A stretch of DNA of 64,000 nucleotides from Ruminococcaceae bacterium UBA7101 (GCA_002493325.1 DKYL01000004.1:12037-76036); one strand, 5' to 3'. Shown: positions 17,575-26,405, counted from the stretch's first letter. Notes: generated from the letters alone by a model not told the origin. Program-made: numbers and translations.

Positions 17575-17610
17575 AGCATATAATACAAAACAATTCTTGT
17601 CAATTGTTTT
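17575..17610 (-). promoter_or_regulatory. Promoter of the GH35 unit with operator-like palindrome
   Basis: On the minus strand a perfect -35 TTGACA (17603-17598) and TATGCT (17580-17575) are spaced by 17 bases. The -35 starts inside an inverted repeat of AAAACAATT arms (17610-17602 and 17595-17587) around GACAAG. A repressor bound there would block the promoter. The same repeat could form a weak hairpin after the lipoprotein gene that ends at 17619. Confidence 0.55.
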
Positions 17611-17618
17611 CGGTGTAT

Positions 17619-18446
17619 TTACGCATTAACCCACGGTTGGGCATCATAGGACGGCATATTGACAATCGGACCGTAGTAAACGGTTTCCAATTTATAGATT
17701 TCCTTGTCAGCCGAAATACCGCCGCCGAGCTTTTCCTCCGCATAGATGACAATGGATGCAAAGCGGTCATAGGCGAACTCCATAGTGGCATACTTTGAGC
17801 CGCTGAACACAGAGTCTTCGCCAAATTCAGCCTTATATCTTTCAAGATATTCGTCTGTTACGGCAAATGAAAATTTTATGGTTTTACCCTTATGCTCCAT
17901 CAGATCATTGTCAATATCAAAAATCATATCGTCAACTGTAAGATATTCAAACTCCTTAAGCATTGCAGCAAGTGAATACTTATTTTTAAAGCTGTCACTG
18001 TTCACATAGTCCTGAGGAGTCATTTCTGATTTTCTGTAATTTACAGCATTGCCCGCATCATCAAAATCATTTTCAAAAAGGTAATTCTTATCACCGTCAT
18101 TACCCGATGATTTGCCGCAAAGTGCTTTATAAACATTCTTTTTATTATATTCCTCAAGCACGTCAATCTTCATATTTGCAAGCTCACCGTTTTCATCACG
18201 GATGACCTCATACTTTTTATCAATCTCGGCAAAAACATTGCAGGTTTTCCAGGAGGTATGGTCAGAAGCATTAACAGTTTCCTTCCAGTAATAAAGCTCC
18301 TCACTCAGTGAATTTTCAAATACCTTGGGATAAATAGCCTTCAGCTCCTCAACAGAATAGGAGTTAAGTGAACAGCCGCCTGCCGAAACTATCAGCAAAA
18401 GTGCAAGTACAAGACCGACTAATTTAATAAAATGCTTTTTCGTCAT
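17619..18446 (-). CDS. Putative lipoprotein of the glycan cluster
   Basis: 275 residues from the ATG at 18446, which overlaps the upstream stop (TGATG). An AAGGAGA site lies inside the end of the preceding gene. It starts MTKKHFIKLVGLVLALLLIV with a lipobox SAGGC, so it should be lipid-anchored outside the membrane. The remaining ~250 residues are soluble with mixed alpha/beta character (EELYYWKETVNASDHTSWKT, KTIKFSFAVTDEYLERYKAE). It does not resemble a sugar-binding protein of an ABC system. Tight coupling to the tailed GPH symporter hints at a partner role. No family recognised. Confidence 0.7.
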   Translation of the reverse strand: MTKKHFIKLVGLVLALLLIVSAGGCSLNSYSVEELKAIYPKVFENSLSEELYYWKETVNASDHTSWKTCNVFAEIDKKYEVIRDENGELANMKIDVLEEYNKKNVYKALCGKSSGNDGDKNYLFENDFDDAGNAVNYRKSEMTPQDYVNSDSFKNKYSLAAMLKEFEYLTVDDMIFDIDNDLMEHKGKTIKFSFAVTDEYLERYKAEFGEDSVFSGSKYATMEFAYDRFASIVIYAEEKLGGGISADKEIYKLETVYYGPIVNMPSYDAQPWVNA

Positions 18447-20632
18447 CACTTATTTCTCCTTCCTGCCAAATGCTTTTTTTCCTTAGCCTTTTGGGTTTCT
18501 TCCTCTTCACGGGCTTTGATGATTTCACATGCCTTGTCATAATTAGCTTCTGCCCATTTGAAAACCTCTTCCCTGTTTTCAAAGCTGTGCACAAGCTTCT
18601 TCGCAGCGACATAAGGTGCTATTGTCTTATAATAAAGGTCAAGCTCCTTTTCAGCCTCTTTGATTGCTTTATTTCTGCGTTTATTTTCAGCATTGCTGCT
18701 GTCAGGCATTGCATAAGCTTCTTTGACCTTATTTTCATCAGGCTTTACAAGTCCGCCCGGATAATTCTTTTTTATCAGCTTTGATGATTTAACAATAGCC
18801 TTTGCCTGCTGAATATCATATTTTCTGATTTCTCGCTGTTCTTTTGTGCTTCTTGGCAGGTTTTTAGCATCTGCAACAATACTGTCACGGACAGACACAA
18901 GTACATTAACATCATTTTCAATTAATTCACGTGCCTTTTCAACCTTGTGCTGCCATAAAGGCGTATCAAATTTATTGAGCTCCTCCATAAAAATGCCGAC
19001 CTCAGCTTTATCACCGGCAAAAGCCTTTGCTGCTTTATAAGCTCTGCGAGCCTCGTCCTTTGCTTCACTCTTAGGTGCAGCCTTGATTTCAGCCTTTAAT
19101 GCCTTTAAATCGGGAACAGCACTTTCATTCAGCTCAAGACCTGTTCTGACTGCCTCAACGCCGTCTTTGATAATGTCTGCATTGAAATCGCCTGTTTCAA
19201 AATCGTCAAAAAGAGCTCTGTATCTGAGAACACGTATAATGTTCTGATGCTTTTCCTTTGACATACTGTAAAAACAGAACGGAATCAGATTAAGCACAGC
19301 ACCCACAATAGCAAGAACACAAAGCATAAAGAATAATGAATTTCTTACATTAGGGTCATATAGGATATCATAATTAGTAGTTAATCCGAAATATTCATAA
19401 ACATATGGAATTACATAACCCGACAGAAGTGTAATCGGCATAGTTACCATGCCTGCAAGACCGAACACAAAATCCATTCTGTAACCGCAGATATACTGCT
19501 GATAGTCCTTAACCTCAGAATGCATTACCTGATTATAAACAAGACTGAGTGCATTGACAAGATTGTTCATATACATAATGATAAACATAAGCATAGGAAC
19601 TTTAAAGGTGAACATCAGTATAATAAGAAATACAATATTAAGCAGATTATGATAAATAAGCAGTTTTTTATTGCCCAACTTTTTCAACAAAAACGGCGTG
19701 ATTGCCATTGCAATACCGCTGGCAGTACCCATTATCGTATTCAGTATACCATAGGCAGTCATATCCTGCACACCGTAAATATAAATCCAACTGAAAAATA
19801 CACCTGTTGCACCTTCAAGAAAACCGATAAGACCTGCTATCTGCCTTATCCACCAATGTTTATTTTTCAATATCATAATAGAGCCTTCAATTATACTGAC
19901 CTTTTGAACATAGGTTGAAGAGGTTACTACTCTTTCCTTACAGCCAATAGCCGTAAAAAAGTTCAGTCCTAAACCAAAAAGTGAAATCGGTGCCAACACA
20001 TAACGGTATGTATTAATATTTGTATATCCGCCTGTTAAATTAGATAAAATCGGAATAAAGAGCCCTGTAACTGTCGGAGCAAAACTATAAATAATAGAAT
20101 TAATAGAGAGTACCTTTGCTCGTTCCTCACTATTTGGTGTTATAACCGTTTGCAGCTCTGAATACGTGTCTGTGAAAAGCGGTTGAACCATACTTATTGT
20201 AATAGCAAAAAGAAATACACTAATCAGCTTTTCATTATAAGACATTGTCTGAAACGGCAGAAACACAAAAACAACTGCCATAACCGCAAGCGGTATGCCT
20301 GCAAAAGCAATATACGGTCTGAAGCGTCCCCACTTTGTACGTGTATTATCAACAATATGTGCCCTCACAAAAAAGAACAGCACATTCAGAATGGTCTGAA
20401 CAGTCAGCATATACTGCAGATGCAGCGGTCTTATACCGATAGTTGATCCAAGCAGAGTATTGCCTGCACTGAGACCCATCTGCCATACAAGCTGCATTGT
20501 AAGCTGATTGCCCATACCACCTATACTTAAATTAATAAGTTCTTTATACGATACGAAATTCCCTTCAGCAGGGTGTTTCCAGTGGGAGGTTACATCCTTA
20601 AAAACACCGCTGACAAGCTTTACTACATTCAT
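18446..20632 (-). CDS. GPH-family sugar symporter with long cytoplasmic C-terminal tail
   Basis: 728 residues. Residues ~1-460 form a 12-segment GPH symporter (VTSHWKHPAEGNFVSYKELI, NTRTKWGRFRPYIAFAGIPL) closely related to the gene at 13059-14483. Residues ~465-728 are an added hydrophilic tail very rich in Lys, Ala and Glu with heptad-like stretches (for example LKAEIKAAPKSEAKDEARRA), probably helical or coiled coil. Some GPH members, such as LacS, carry a phosphotransfer IIA tail, but this tail does not look like IIA. It may bind a regulator or partner. GGGGAAATC precedes the ATG. It sits between GH36 and the lipoprotein. Confidence 0.88.
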   Translation of the reverse strand: MNVVKLVSGVFKDVTSHWKHPAEGNFVSYKELINLSIGGMGNQLTMQLVWQMGLSAGNTLLGSTIGIRPLHLQYMLTVQTILNVLFFFVRAHIVDNTRTKWGRFRPYIAFAGIPLAVMAVVFVFLPFQTMSYNEKLISVFLFAITISMVQPLFTDTYSELQTVITPNSEERAKVLSINSIIYSFAPTVTGLFIPILSNLTGGYTNINTYRYVLAPISLFGLGLNFFTAIGCKERVVTSSTYVQKVSIIEGSIMILKNKHWWIRQIAGLIGFLEGATGVFFSWIYIYGVQDMTAYGILNTIMGTASGIAMAITPFLLKKLGNKKLLIYHNLLNIVFLIILMFTFKVPMLMFIIMYMNNLVNALSLVYNQVMHSEVKDYQQYICGYRMDFVFGLAGMVTMPITLLSGYVIPYVYEYFGLTTNYDILYDPNVRNSLFFMLCVLAIVGAVLNLIPFCFYSMSKEKHQNIIRVLRYRALFDDFETGDFNADIIKDGVEAVRTGLELNESAVPDLKALKAEIKAAPKSEAKDEARRAYKAAKAFAGDKAEVGIFMEELNKFDTPLWQHKVEKARELIENDVNVLVSVRDSIVADAKNLPRSTKEQREIRKYDIQQAKAIVKSSKLIKKNYPGGLVKPDENKVKEAYAMPDSSNAENKRRNKAIKEAEKELDLYYKTIAPYVAAKKLVHSFENREEVFKWAEANYDKACEIIKAREEEETQKAKEKKHLAGRRNK

Positions 20633-20648
20633 TATGATTTCCCCTCAT

Positions 20649-22292
20649 TCAATCATTTCTTTTTATTCTTCCGTTTTCAACATTAAAGCACAGGGTATGC
20701 CTTTGTCCTTTATCCTCATAAACGATAGTTAAATCACGTTTCTTGGTCATTTCTGCGGAGATAAATGTTTCTTTATTCTTATCAACAGCAGCAAGAAATG
20801 CATTTATTTTACTGTCATTATACCTGTCAACATTATCTGAGGTAAAAAGAAGATTGCCGAAAATATGATTGATTTTTGCTATCAGCTTTCTTTTTTTATA
20901 GCTCATAAACATATTGTTATCCCTGAGCAGGAACACATCGGGATCATTGAGAAATGCTCTGCCGTCGAGATGACGTCTGAACACTGTGTTATAAATTGCA
21001 TTCGGAGTTGAAACATCCTCTCTTGTGGTATAAGGATTTCTTCTCCAGTCAAGACCCATATCCGCACCGATTCTGCAGAAATCCACCTTGCCGAAGGCAG
21101 GCGCCATAGGCACACCGCAGCCGAGAATAAGCTTGTCACCCACACATTCACGGATAAAATCCATTGCATCACACATAATCTGACCGCGGGTTTTATTATG
21201 AATGGGCTTTGTACAGCAGGCATAGAGGAAATCTAGCTTAACCATATCATATCCCCATTCATTCAGCACTACGTCAAAGAAATGCTTAATATATTCACGA
21301 GCACCCTTATCATATATATCAAGTGCATAAAAGCCGCCCCAGTTATGACCTACACAAAGAGGCTGACCGCAATCATCCTTAACAAGCCAATCATTATGCT
21401 CTTTGAAGACCTTTGAATTCGGTGTAACTGCAAAGGGAGCAAGCCACAAGCCTGCCTTCATTCCCTTTTCGTGAACGGCATCTGCACACGCCTTCATACC
21501 TGAAGGGAATTTTTTATTGACAATAAGCCAGTCGCCGATTGCACTCTGATAGCCGTCGTCAATCTGGAAAATATCAACCCTTTCAGGGAGATTAACAAGC
21601 GACTGCAAATCACGCTTTACGATTTTTTCTGTAACATTTCCGTAGTAATTATACCAAGTGGTATAGCCGCTGTGGAGCTTTTTCTCAATCGGCGGAATCT
21701 GCATATATTCAAAATATCTGTCAAATGCAGCGTTGTATTCGTCCTTAATCCAAGCCAAATCAAGAAGCTCGGCAGGCTCACTGAATTTAACACCCTCCAA
21801 ATCCTTTTTAACAGTTACTGTATTTTTGTTGGTGTCAAAGAAAATGACTGTATATCCGCTTCTTTCACTGACTGAGCCGATTAAATCAATATTGATTCCG
21901 TTTCTGATATAGGAATAGGAATAGCCGTGGAAGGTTCCTTTCTCGGTTTCAGCAGGCACAAAATGCATATCGCTGCCTCTGCTTGCAGGTGAATTCAATA
22001 TCTTTTTTCTCACAAGCTTGTTTACAACCGTCATCATTTCGTCAGGATGATACTCTCTGCTGTCAGTCCAGGACTGATAGCCGTTAACAAAAATTCTGTT
22101 GTATTTTATGTAATCATAATCAAAGGTCAGTGAAAATGAGCTGATTTCCATTTCTGCCTTAGGGAACAGCCTGAGCTTTAAACGGTCATCTGTTTCCTCT
22201 GCCTTGATTTCATAATCGTCATTGCAAAGCAGACTGCTTGATTTCTGCATAGCATGAATGCGGTAAGTCATTGATAAAAAGTAAGGTTTCAT
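20649..22292 (-). CDS. Alpha-galactosidase-type hydrolase, GH36
   Basis: 547 residues from the ATG at 22292 (GGGAGGAAAA upstream). Motifs: VDIFQIDDGYQSAIGDW, KFPSGMKACADAVHEKGMKA, GLWLAPFAV, nucleophile Asp354 in MVKLDFLYA, and acid/base Asp411 in CRIGADMGLDW. It would remove terminal alpha-galactose or alpha-GalNAc. It is shorter than typical GH36 enzymes of about 700 residues because the N-terminal beta-sandwich is reduced. No signal peptide. It is 16 bases from the tailed symporter and 24 from the phosphodiesterase-like lipoprotein, so all are likely one transcript. Confidence 0.9.
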   Translation of the reverse strand: MKPYFLSMTYRIHAMQKSSSLLCNDDYEIKAEETDDRLKLRLFPKAEMEISSFSLTFDYDYIKYNRIFVNGYQSWTDSREYHPDEMMTVVNKLVRKKILNSPASRGSDMHFVPAETEKGTFHGYSYSYIRNGINIDLIGSVSERSGYTVIFFDTNKNTVTVKKDLEGVKFSEPAELLDLAWIKDEYNAAFDRYFEYMQIPPIEKKLHSGYTTWYNYYGNVTEKIVKRDLQSLVNLPERVDIFQIDDGYQSAIGDWLIVNKKFPSGMKACADAVHEKGMKAGLWLAPFAVTPNSKVFKEHNDWLVKDDCGQPLCVGHNWGGFYALDIYDKGAREYIKHFFDVVLNEWGYDMVKLDFLYACCTKPIHNKTRGQIMCDAMDFIRECVGDKLILGCGVPMAPAFGKVDFCRIGADMGLDWRRNPYTTREDVSTPNAIYNTVFRRHLDGRAFLNDPDVFLLRDNNMFMSYKKRKLIAKINHIFGNLLFTSDNVDRYNDSKINAFLAAVDKNKETFISAEMTKKRDLTIVYEDKGQRHTLCFNVENGRIKRND

Positions 22293-22316
22293 AAATTTTC
22301 CTCCCAAAACAATAAA

Positions 22317-23324
22317 TTATTTGCACTGATAGTTCAGATATTCGTCAGTAATATCTATCTCTTTATTAATTGCAAGCCAGGTTGATCTTTCAAATACGCT
22401 CTGTCCGCCGTGGCTGGTATTTGTTCCGCCGTGGTCTGTGGATATAATAATCAGCCAGTCCTCCTCAGCATAGGTTGAGCGTGACTCAATTGCTTTTACA
22501 ATATCATAGCCATAAGCATCGTCATTTTTGCAGCCTTCAATATAATTCTCATTCTGATTGCCAAAGCCTGTATCGTGACCGGCATGGTCAGCATATTCAA
22601 GAGTAAAGAAAATAACATCGGGGTCCTCTGCTTCTGATTTCTCAACACCTGCCGGCTTTGAAACATATTTTAAAATCTGATAATACGTTGCTGTATCATC
22701 AATCTGGTGTGTATATTCAACAGGAAGTCCCTCTGTTATGGACTGAACAATATCAGGACGGTAGCTAAGCTCGGTATGCTCGCGCCAGGAGGTAGTAAAA
22801 GAGCCGCTGTAGCCCGCCTTTGCAAGAGATGTTAAAAATGTGTCAGCATCTTCATTTTTCATCTGGCTGTTATCACTGATTCCGTTATAGGCTCCCCAGC
22901 CGCCTGTAAGCATAGCCATCCAGCTTGGCGCCGTTGAGGTTGCCTGCTCATTAACGCCTGCAATTCCGCCTGAAAATGTATGATAAAGTCCGCCCTGGTT
23001 TTTAATATACATTATTGCGCTTTCTTCGTTATCCTTAACATTTTCAAGTCCGTCATCCCTGAAGCCGTCATAGCCGATAAAAATTGCTTTTTTAACCTTT
23101 TTGCCCTCAGCAAGCGGTGAGGCAAAATGGTCTGTTATAAGCTTATGTATAACTGTCTGCGGCATTGCTTTATCAGCAGTGCTGTCAAAAATATTCATAT
23201 CCTCCATTTCCTGAATATAGGTTTTGTCATCCCTTGCCTCTTTGTTTGTGGAAGAACAGGACGCGAGGACTGTTGAAGTCAGCAGTAAAATAGTTGCCAA
23301 AACAATTGCAATTCTTTTTTTCAT
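22317..23324 (-). CDS. Alkaline-phosphatase-superfamily lipoprotein (phosphodiesterase/phosphatase-like)
   Basis: 335 residues. Begins MKKRIAIVLATILLLTSTVL followed by the lipobox LASC, so it is lipid-anchored and acts outside the cell. The catalytic core has the two-metal pattern: IFIGYDGFRDD (Asp ligand), a Thr nucleophile in EQATSTAPSW, EYADHAGHDTGFG, and STDHGGTNTSHGG. This is closest to the nucleotide pyrophosphatase/phosphodiesterase or sulfatase-like branch; phosphate or phosphodiester substrates are favoured because no sulfatase CxPxR motif is present. A paralogue without signal peptide lies at 32874-33764. GGAGAGAG precedes the ATG. It is the first gene of the minus-strand glycan cluster. 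Confidence 0.82.
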   Translation of the reverse strand: MKKRIAIVLATILLLTSTVLASCSSTNKEARDDKTYIQEMEDMNIFDSTADKAMPQTVIHKLITDHFASPLAEGKKVKKAIFIGYDGFRDDGLENVKDNEESAIMYIKNQGGLYHTFSGGIAGVNEQATSTAPSWMAMLTGGWGAYNGISDNSQMKNEDADTFLTSLAKAGYSGSFTTSWREHTELSYRPDIVQSITEGLPVEYTHQIDDTATYYQILKYVSKPAGVEKSEAEDPDVIFFTLEYADHAGHDTGFGNQNENYIEGCKNDDAYGYDIVKAIESRSTYAEEDWLIIISTDHGGTNTSHGGQSVFERSTWLAINKEIDITDEYLNYQCK

Positions 23325-23491
23325 AATACTCTCTCCTTAAAATCATTCTTTATTAATTATATATCAAATCAAATATATATTAAATTCAAAATACAGAATA
23401 AAGAATACAAAAATCGGAAATTAATTTCAAGCAATGACATATATTGCAAACAGCAATACTATAATACAGCAAAAAATTAAATTTTATTTAT

Positions 23492-23532
23492 GTGACTAAG
23501 TCACTGTAAAAATGAATTTTTATGTGTATAAT
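23492..23532 (+). promoter_or_regulatory. Promoter with adjoining perfect palindrome, FTR/thioredoxin operon
   Basis: TATAAT at 23527-23532 has a poor -35 (CTGTAA, 23504-23509, 17-base spacing). Just upstream lies GTGACT-A-AGTCAC (23492-23504), a perfect inverted repeat centred near -41 from the expected start. A weak -35 with a palindrome centred at -41 is the usual layout for a class II activator of the Crp/Fnr type, though the spacing of the half sites is not the standard one. The rest of 23325-23567 is AT-rich and holds the leader of the minus-strand cluster. Confidence 0.55.
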
Positions 23533-23567
23533 GAAGCTGTAAACAAAACACAAGGGGGTAAAAAACA

Positions 23568-23768
23568 GTGAAAATAACTTTAAACACAAACAAGGAAGTT
23601 GTGGCTGCAGTTAAAGAGGGATTGAAGCGCACAGGCGGCTACTGTCCCTGCAGAACAGAAAGAACAGAGGATAACAAATGTATGTGCAAGGAATTCAAAT
23701 CACAGATTGAAGACCCTGATTTTGAAGGCTATTGCCACTGTATGCTATACTACAAATCTAAAAATTAA
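23568..23768 (+). CDS. Ferredoxin-thioredoxin reductase catalytic-chain-like protein
   Basis: 66 residues, GTG start with GGGGG upstream. It has the CPC...CxC...CHC cysteine pattern of the ferredoxin-thioredoxin reductase beta chain (GGYCPCRTERTEDNKCMCKE, then GYCHCMLYY), in which four cysteines hold a [4Fe-4S] cluster and two form the redox disulfide. The family passes electrons from reduced ferredoxin to a thioredoxin. It is shorter than plant and cyanobacterial chains (about 110 residues) and has no variable alpha subunit nearby. A thioredoxin gene follows after 12 bases, which supports the assignment. Confidence 0.8.
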   Translation: MKITLNTNKEVVAAVKEGLKRTGGYCPCRTERTEDNKCMCKEFKSQIEDPDFEGYCHCMLYYKSKN

Positions 23769-23780
23769 GGAGATATAAAA

Positions 23781-24101
23781 ATGGCTGAATTAAAAATCAC
23801 TAAAAATAATTTTGAAAATGAGGTAATAAAATCAACAGTGCCCGTGTTGCTTGACTTCTGGGCAACCTGGTGCGGACCCTGCCGTATGCTTTCACCGATT
23901 GTTGAAGAAATTGCAGAAGAATATGACGGAAAAGCCAAGGTAGGAAAAGTTAATGTAGATGACGAACAGGAGCTTGCTGCTGCCTTCGGCATTGCAAGTA
24001 TACCGACAGTTGTTGTTATTAAGGACGGAAAGGTTGCCGACAGCTCCATAGGCTATGTACCAAAAGAAAAGCTTGAGGAAATGCTTAAGGCAGTTTTATA
24101 A
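23781..24101 (+). CDS. trxA: Thioredoxin
   Basis: 106 residues with the classical active site WATWCGPCR at about residues 28-36, a cis-Pro in ASIPTVVVIK and a normal thioredoxin fold length. It reduces protein disulfides in the cytoplasm. AAGGAGAT precedes the ATG. It is co-transcribed with the FTR-like gene and ends at a strong terminator, so its likely electron source is ferredoxin rather than NADPH-dependent TrxB, although no electron-donor test is possible from sequence. Confidence 0.95.
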   Translation: MAELKITKNNFENEVIKSTVPVLLDFWATWCGPCRMLSPIVEEIAEEYDGKAKVGKVNVDDEQELAAAFGIASIPTVVVIKDGKVADSSIGYVPKEKLEEMLKAVL

Positions 24102-24147
24102 AAAAAAGCCGGTCAAAAAGCGAATTGCTTTTGACCGGCTTTTTTTA
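24101..24147. terminator. Strong bidirectional terminator
   Basis: AAAGCCGGTCAAAAaGC and its complement form a GC-topped stem around GAATT, with a long A run on one side and T run on the other. It ends both the thioredoxin operon (plus) and the GH20 gene (minus). Confidence 0.92.
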
Positions 24148-24149
24148 TG

Positions 24150-26345
24150 CTACTCTACGTGAATATCATATATCTTGCCTTTTACGGAATTGGTTTTTGA
24201 ACCGATTCGCTGATAAGGAATACTGAAAGAAGAATTTTTAATACTGTCCGTACGCACTGTTCCGTTATGAGAAAAGCTGCCCTTTGCCTTTTTCCGTGTA
24301 AAAAATCCTGCTTTCAGCACTGTACGAAGGGGCTTTGTATCAAAAACTATTGTAATTTTTCTGTCAGGCACAAGAGTATAATCAAACTCATAATCATAAC
24401 CTTCGGCTGTAAAACCGAGCTTTCCGTTCTTTGTAATTCTTACGTCATATGTTCCGTATGGTGCGTCAGCCTCCATAATAATCTGTTCGGGGACAACCTC
24501 ATCCAGACTGAGCGTGATACTGAGCTTTGAGCCTGTTTCAAGATTTCTGCAGCCTGTGTTAACAAAGCTGCTGCCGCCTTTGAGCACTAAATTCTTCAAT
24601 GGCTTGATATTCGGTCTTTCCTGCTTCATCAGACTGTCAATCGTATCTGATGCTTTGTCAACCTGTGCAGAGCTATGCTTGTCAGTGCAGGAGCCCCATG
24701 TTTTCTCTGCCATAAATGCGGCACTGTCATCAAATCTATCATACAAATCCTGCTCATTAATGCCCTTTGAACGCTTGTCAATATTATCCTGCCATATCGC
24801 ATAGCAGGCACCTAAAAGCTGCTTATTACCTGCAGGCAGGTCAATATATTTTCCTTTATCCTTCAATCTTACCCTGTTAGGCTCAAACTGTTTAAAGGCT
24901 CTGCGTTTATTAATAAAATCCATATACGGTGCACGGATTTTTGTACCGTTCGGCACCATATAAAGCTGATGATCAATTGTATTGATAAGATTATATCCCA
25001 TATCATACATCTCTCTGCCGTCAGCCCAGGTATTTGACCACAGGTTCATCTGAACATCCTTAACCGCCTCCTCAGCAATAGCTGTTGCAGGCTCATCCTT
25101 TATCCAGGTAAGACTGCCCCAAAGACGGACCGTATTTGTCTTTTTGATATGAGGTACAATTTCATTAATAAATCTGCGGTATGCACCATAATCCGTTAAA
25201 AATTCATCAGCACCTATATGTACTGTTGTGCCCTTTGGAAATACAGGATCATCGCCAAGGGTATATTCATCAAAAATACTTTTGACAAACTCCATTGCCT
25301 CGGGACGTGAAATATCAATATGGTCGGTAAGAGGTCTTTTTTTCATCAGCGGTGAAACCTTGCCTTTAACCGCATATTCAGGAAAGACCGTGGTGAAAGC
25401 AAGAGCGTGTGCAGGCATATCTATTTCAGGTGTAATGCGTACGCCCTTATCTGCCGACTCCTTCATAAAGCGGTTGAACTCAGTCTTGGTATAGCTGTAA
25501 TCCTTTGCTGTCGGTGTTTCTCCCTTTTTGTTCTTCAGCGAGCTTTCAAGTCTGAAGGCACTGTATGCATCAAAGGTGCTTTCATCACCCCTGTCTGCAT
25601 AATCCTCAAGCCATATGTAATTATCGCCAAGGTGAATCTGAAAATCATTCATTTTGTACCAAGCCATACGCTCAACAATTTTTTCAAGCATTTCAAGTGA
25701 TACAGGTCGTCTGCCCACATCAAGCATAAAGCCCCTGACACTGTAACGGGGATAATCACGCATTATGCCCTTAGGGAACCCACCCTGAACCATAAGCTGG
25801 CAGACCGTTTTGCCTGCCCATACCGCACCGAGTTCAGTACTGCAGCCGATTTTAATACTGTCATCACAGGTTATTTCATAGCCTTCTTCCCCGAGATAAA
25901 ACAGACCGCTGTCAAAAGAAAAGCGGACATCACCATTATCAGCATATTTAAGTTTCTTTCCCGTCACCTTAAAATATTCGTCTGAAAAAGCATCGGCTGT
26001 GCTTCTCAGCCTCTCATCACAGGAATAGGTATTGATTTTGCTGAGGCTTCCGCCTTTGGAATACCACTGTGCAGGCTCAGGAATAATATTGGGCTTTTTG
26101 CTTTGCACGCCATAAACGCCAGGTATCATTATTTTACAGTCCCTTTCAACTGTTTCACTGCCCTTATGACATTTAAACGAAAGAACTGCTGTCATATCAC
26201 AAAGGGGAGTATGTACAAACAGATTATCGTCAACAAGCTGAACATAATCAGCCCCCATAAATTCAGCACTCCAGCCCTCGGACACACTGTATTCCACTTT
26301 GCCGTTATTCATAGTAAGCTTGATTTCAGGTAAATTATTTTTCAT
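24150..26345 (-). CDS. Beta-N-acetylhexosaminidase, GH20
   Basis: 731 residues. Removes terminal beta-linked GlcNAc or GalNAc by substrate-assisted catalysis. The order is an N-terminal beta domain, the GH20b segment (IIPEPAQWYSKGGSL...LGEEGYEI), then the barrel with YSVRGFMLDVGRRPVSLEML, RITPEIDMPAHALA and the catalytic Asp380-Glu381 pair in HIGADEF. A C-terminal beta-rich region follows (from ~580). No signal peptide, so it probably works on imported oligosaccharides. GAGGAGGATG precedes the ATG. It is transcribed alone from 26406-26433 and ends at the shared terminator next to the thioredoxin operon. Confidence 0.92.
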   Translation of the reverse strand: MKNNLPEIKLTMNNGKVEYSVSEGWSAEFMGADYVQLVDDNLFVHTPLCDMTAVLSFKCHKGSETVERDCKIMIPGVYGVQSKKPNIIPEPAQWYSKGGSLSKINTYSCDERLRSTADAFSDEYFKVTGKKLKYADNGDVRFSFDSGLFYLGEEGYEITCDDSIKIGCSTELGAVWAGKTVCQLMVQGGFPKGIMRDYPRYSVRGFMLDVGRRPVSLEMLEKIVERMAWYKMNDFQIHLGDNYIWLEDYADRGDESTFDAYSAFRLESSLKNKKGETPTAKDYSYTKTEFNRFMKESADKGVRITPEIDMPAHALAFTTVFPEYAVKGKVSPLMKKRPLTDHIDISRPEAMEFVKSIFDEYTLGDDPVFPKGTTVHIGADEFLTDYGAYRRFINEIVPHIKKTNTVRLWGSLTWIKDEPATAIAEEAVKDVQMNLWSNTWADGREMYDMGYNLINTIDHQLYMVPNGTKIRAPYMDFINKRRAFKQFEPNRVRLKDKGKYIDLPAGNKQLLGACYAIWQDNIDKRSKGINEQDLYDRFDDSAAFMAEKTWGSCTDKHSSAQVDKASDTIDSLMKQERPNIKPLKNLVLKGGSSFVNTGCRNLETGSKLSITLSLDEVVPEQIIMEADAPYGTYDVRITKNGKLGFTAEGYDYEFDYTLVPDRKITIVFDTKPLRTVLKAGFFTRKKAKGSFSHNGTVRTDSIKNSSFSIPYQRIGSKTNSVKGKIYDIHVE

Positions 26346-26405
26346 AATTCATCCTCCTCTAAAACATAAAAAAACAGACCATATAAAATATACGAACTCA
26401 ATGTC

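Noticed and set aside
22317..23324. Sulfatase for the lipoprotein in the glycan cluster
   Set aside because: The CxPxR or SxPxR formylglycine motif of sulfatases is absent; a Thr nucleophile context fits phosphatase or phosphodiesterase better.
23492..23504. Standard Crp binding site
   Set aside because: The TGTGA and TCAC half sites are five bases apart instead of six, so the palindrome is reported only as an unspecified operator.
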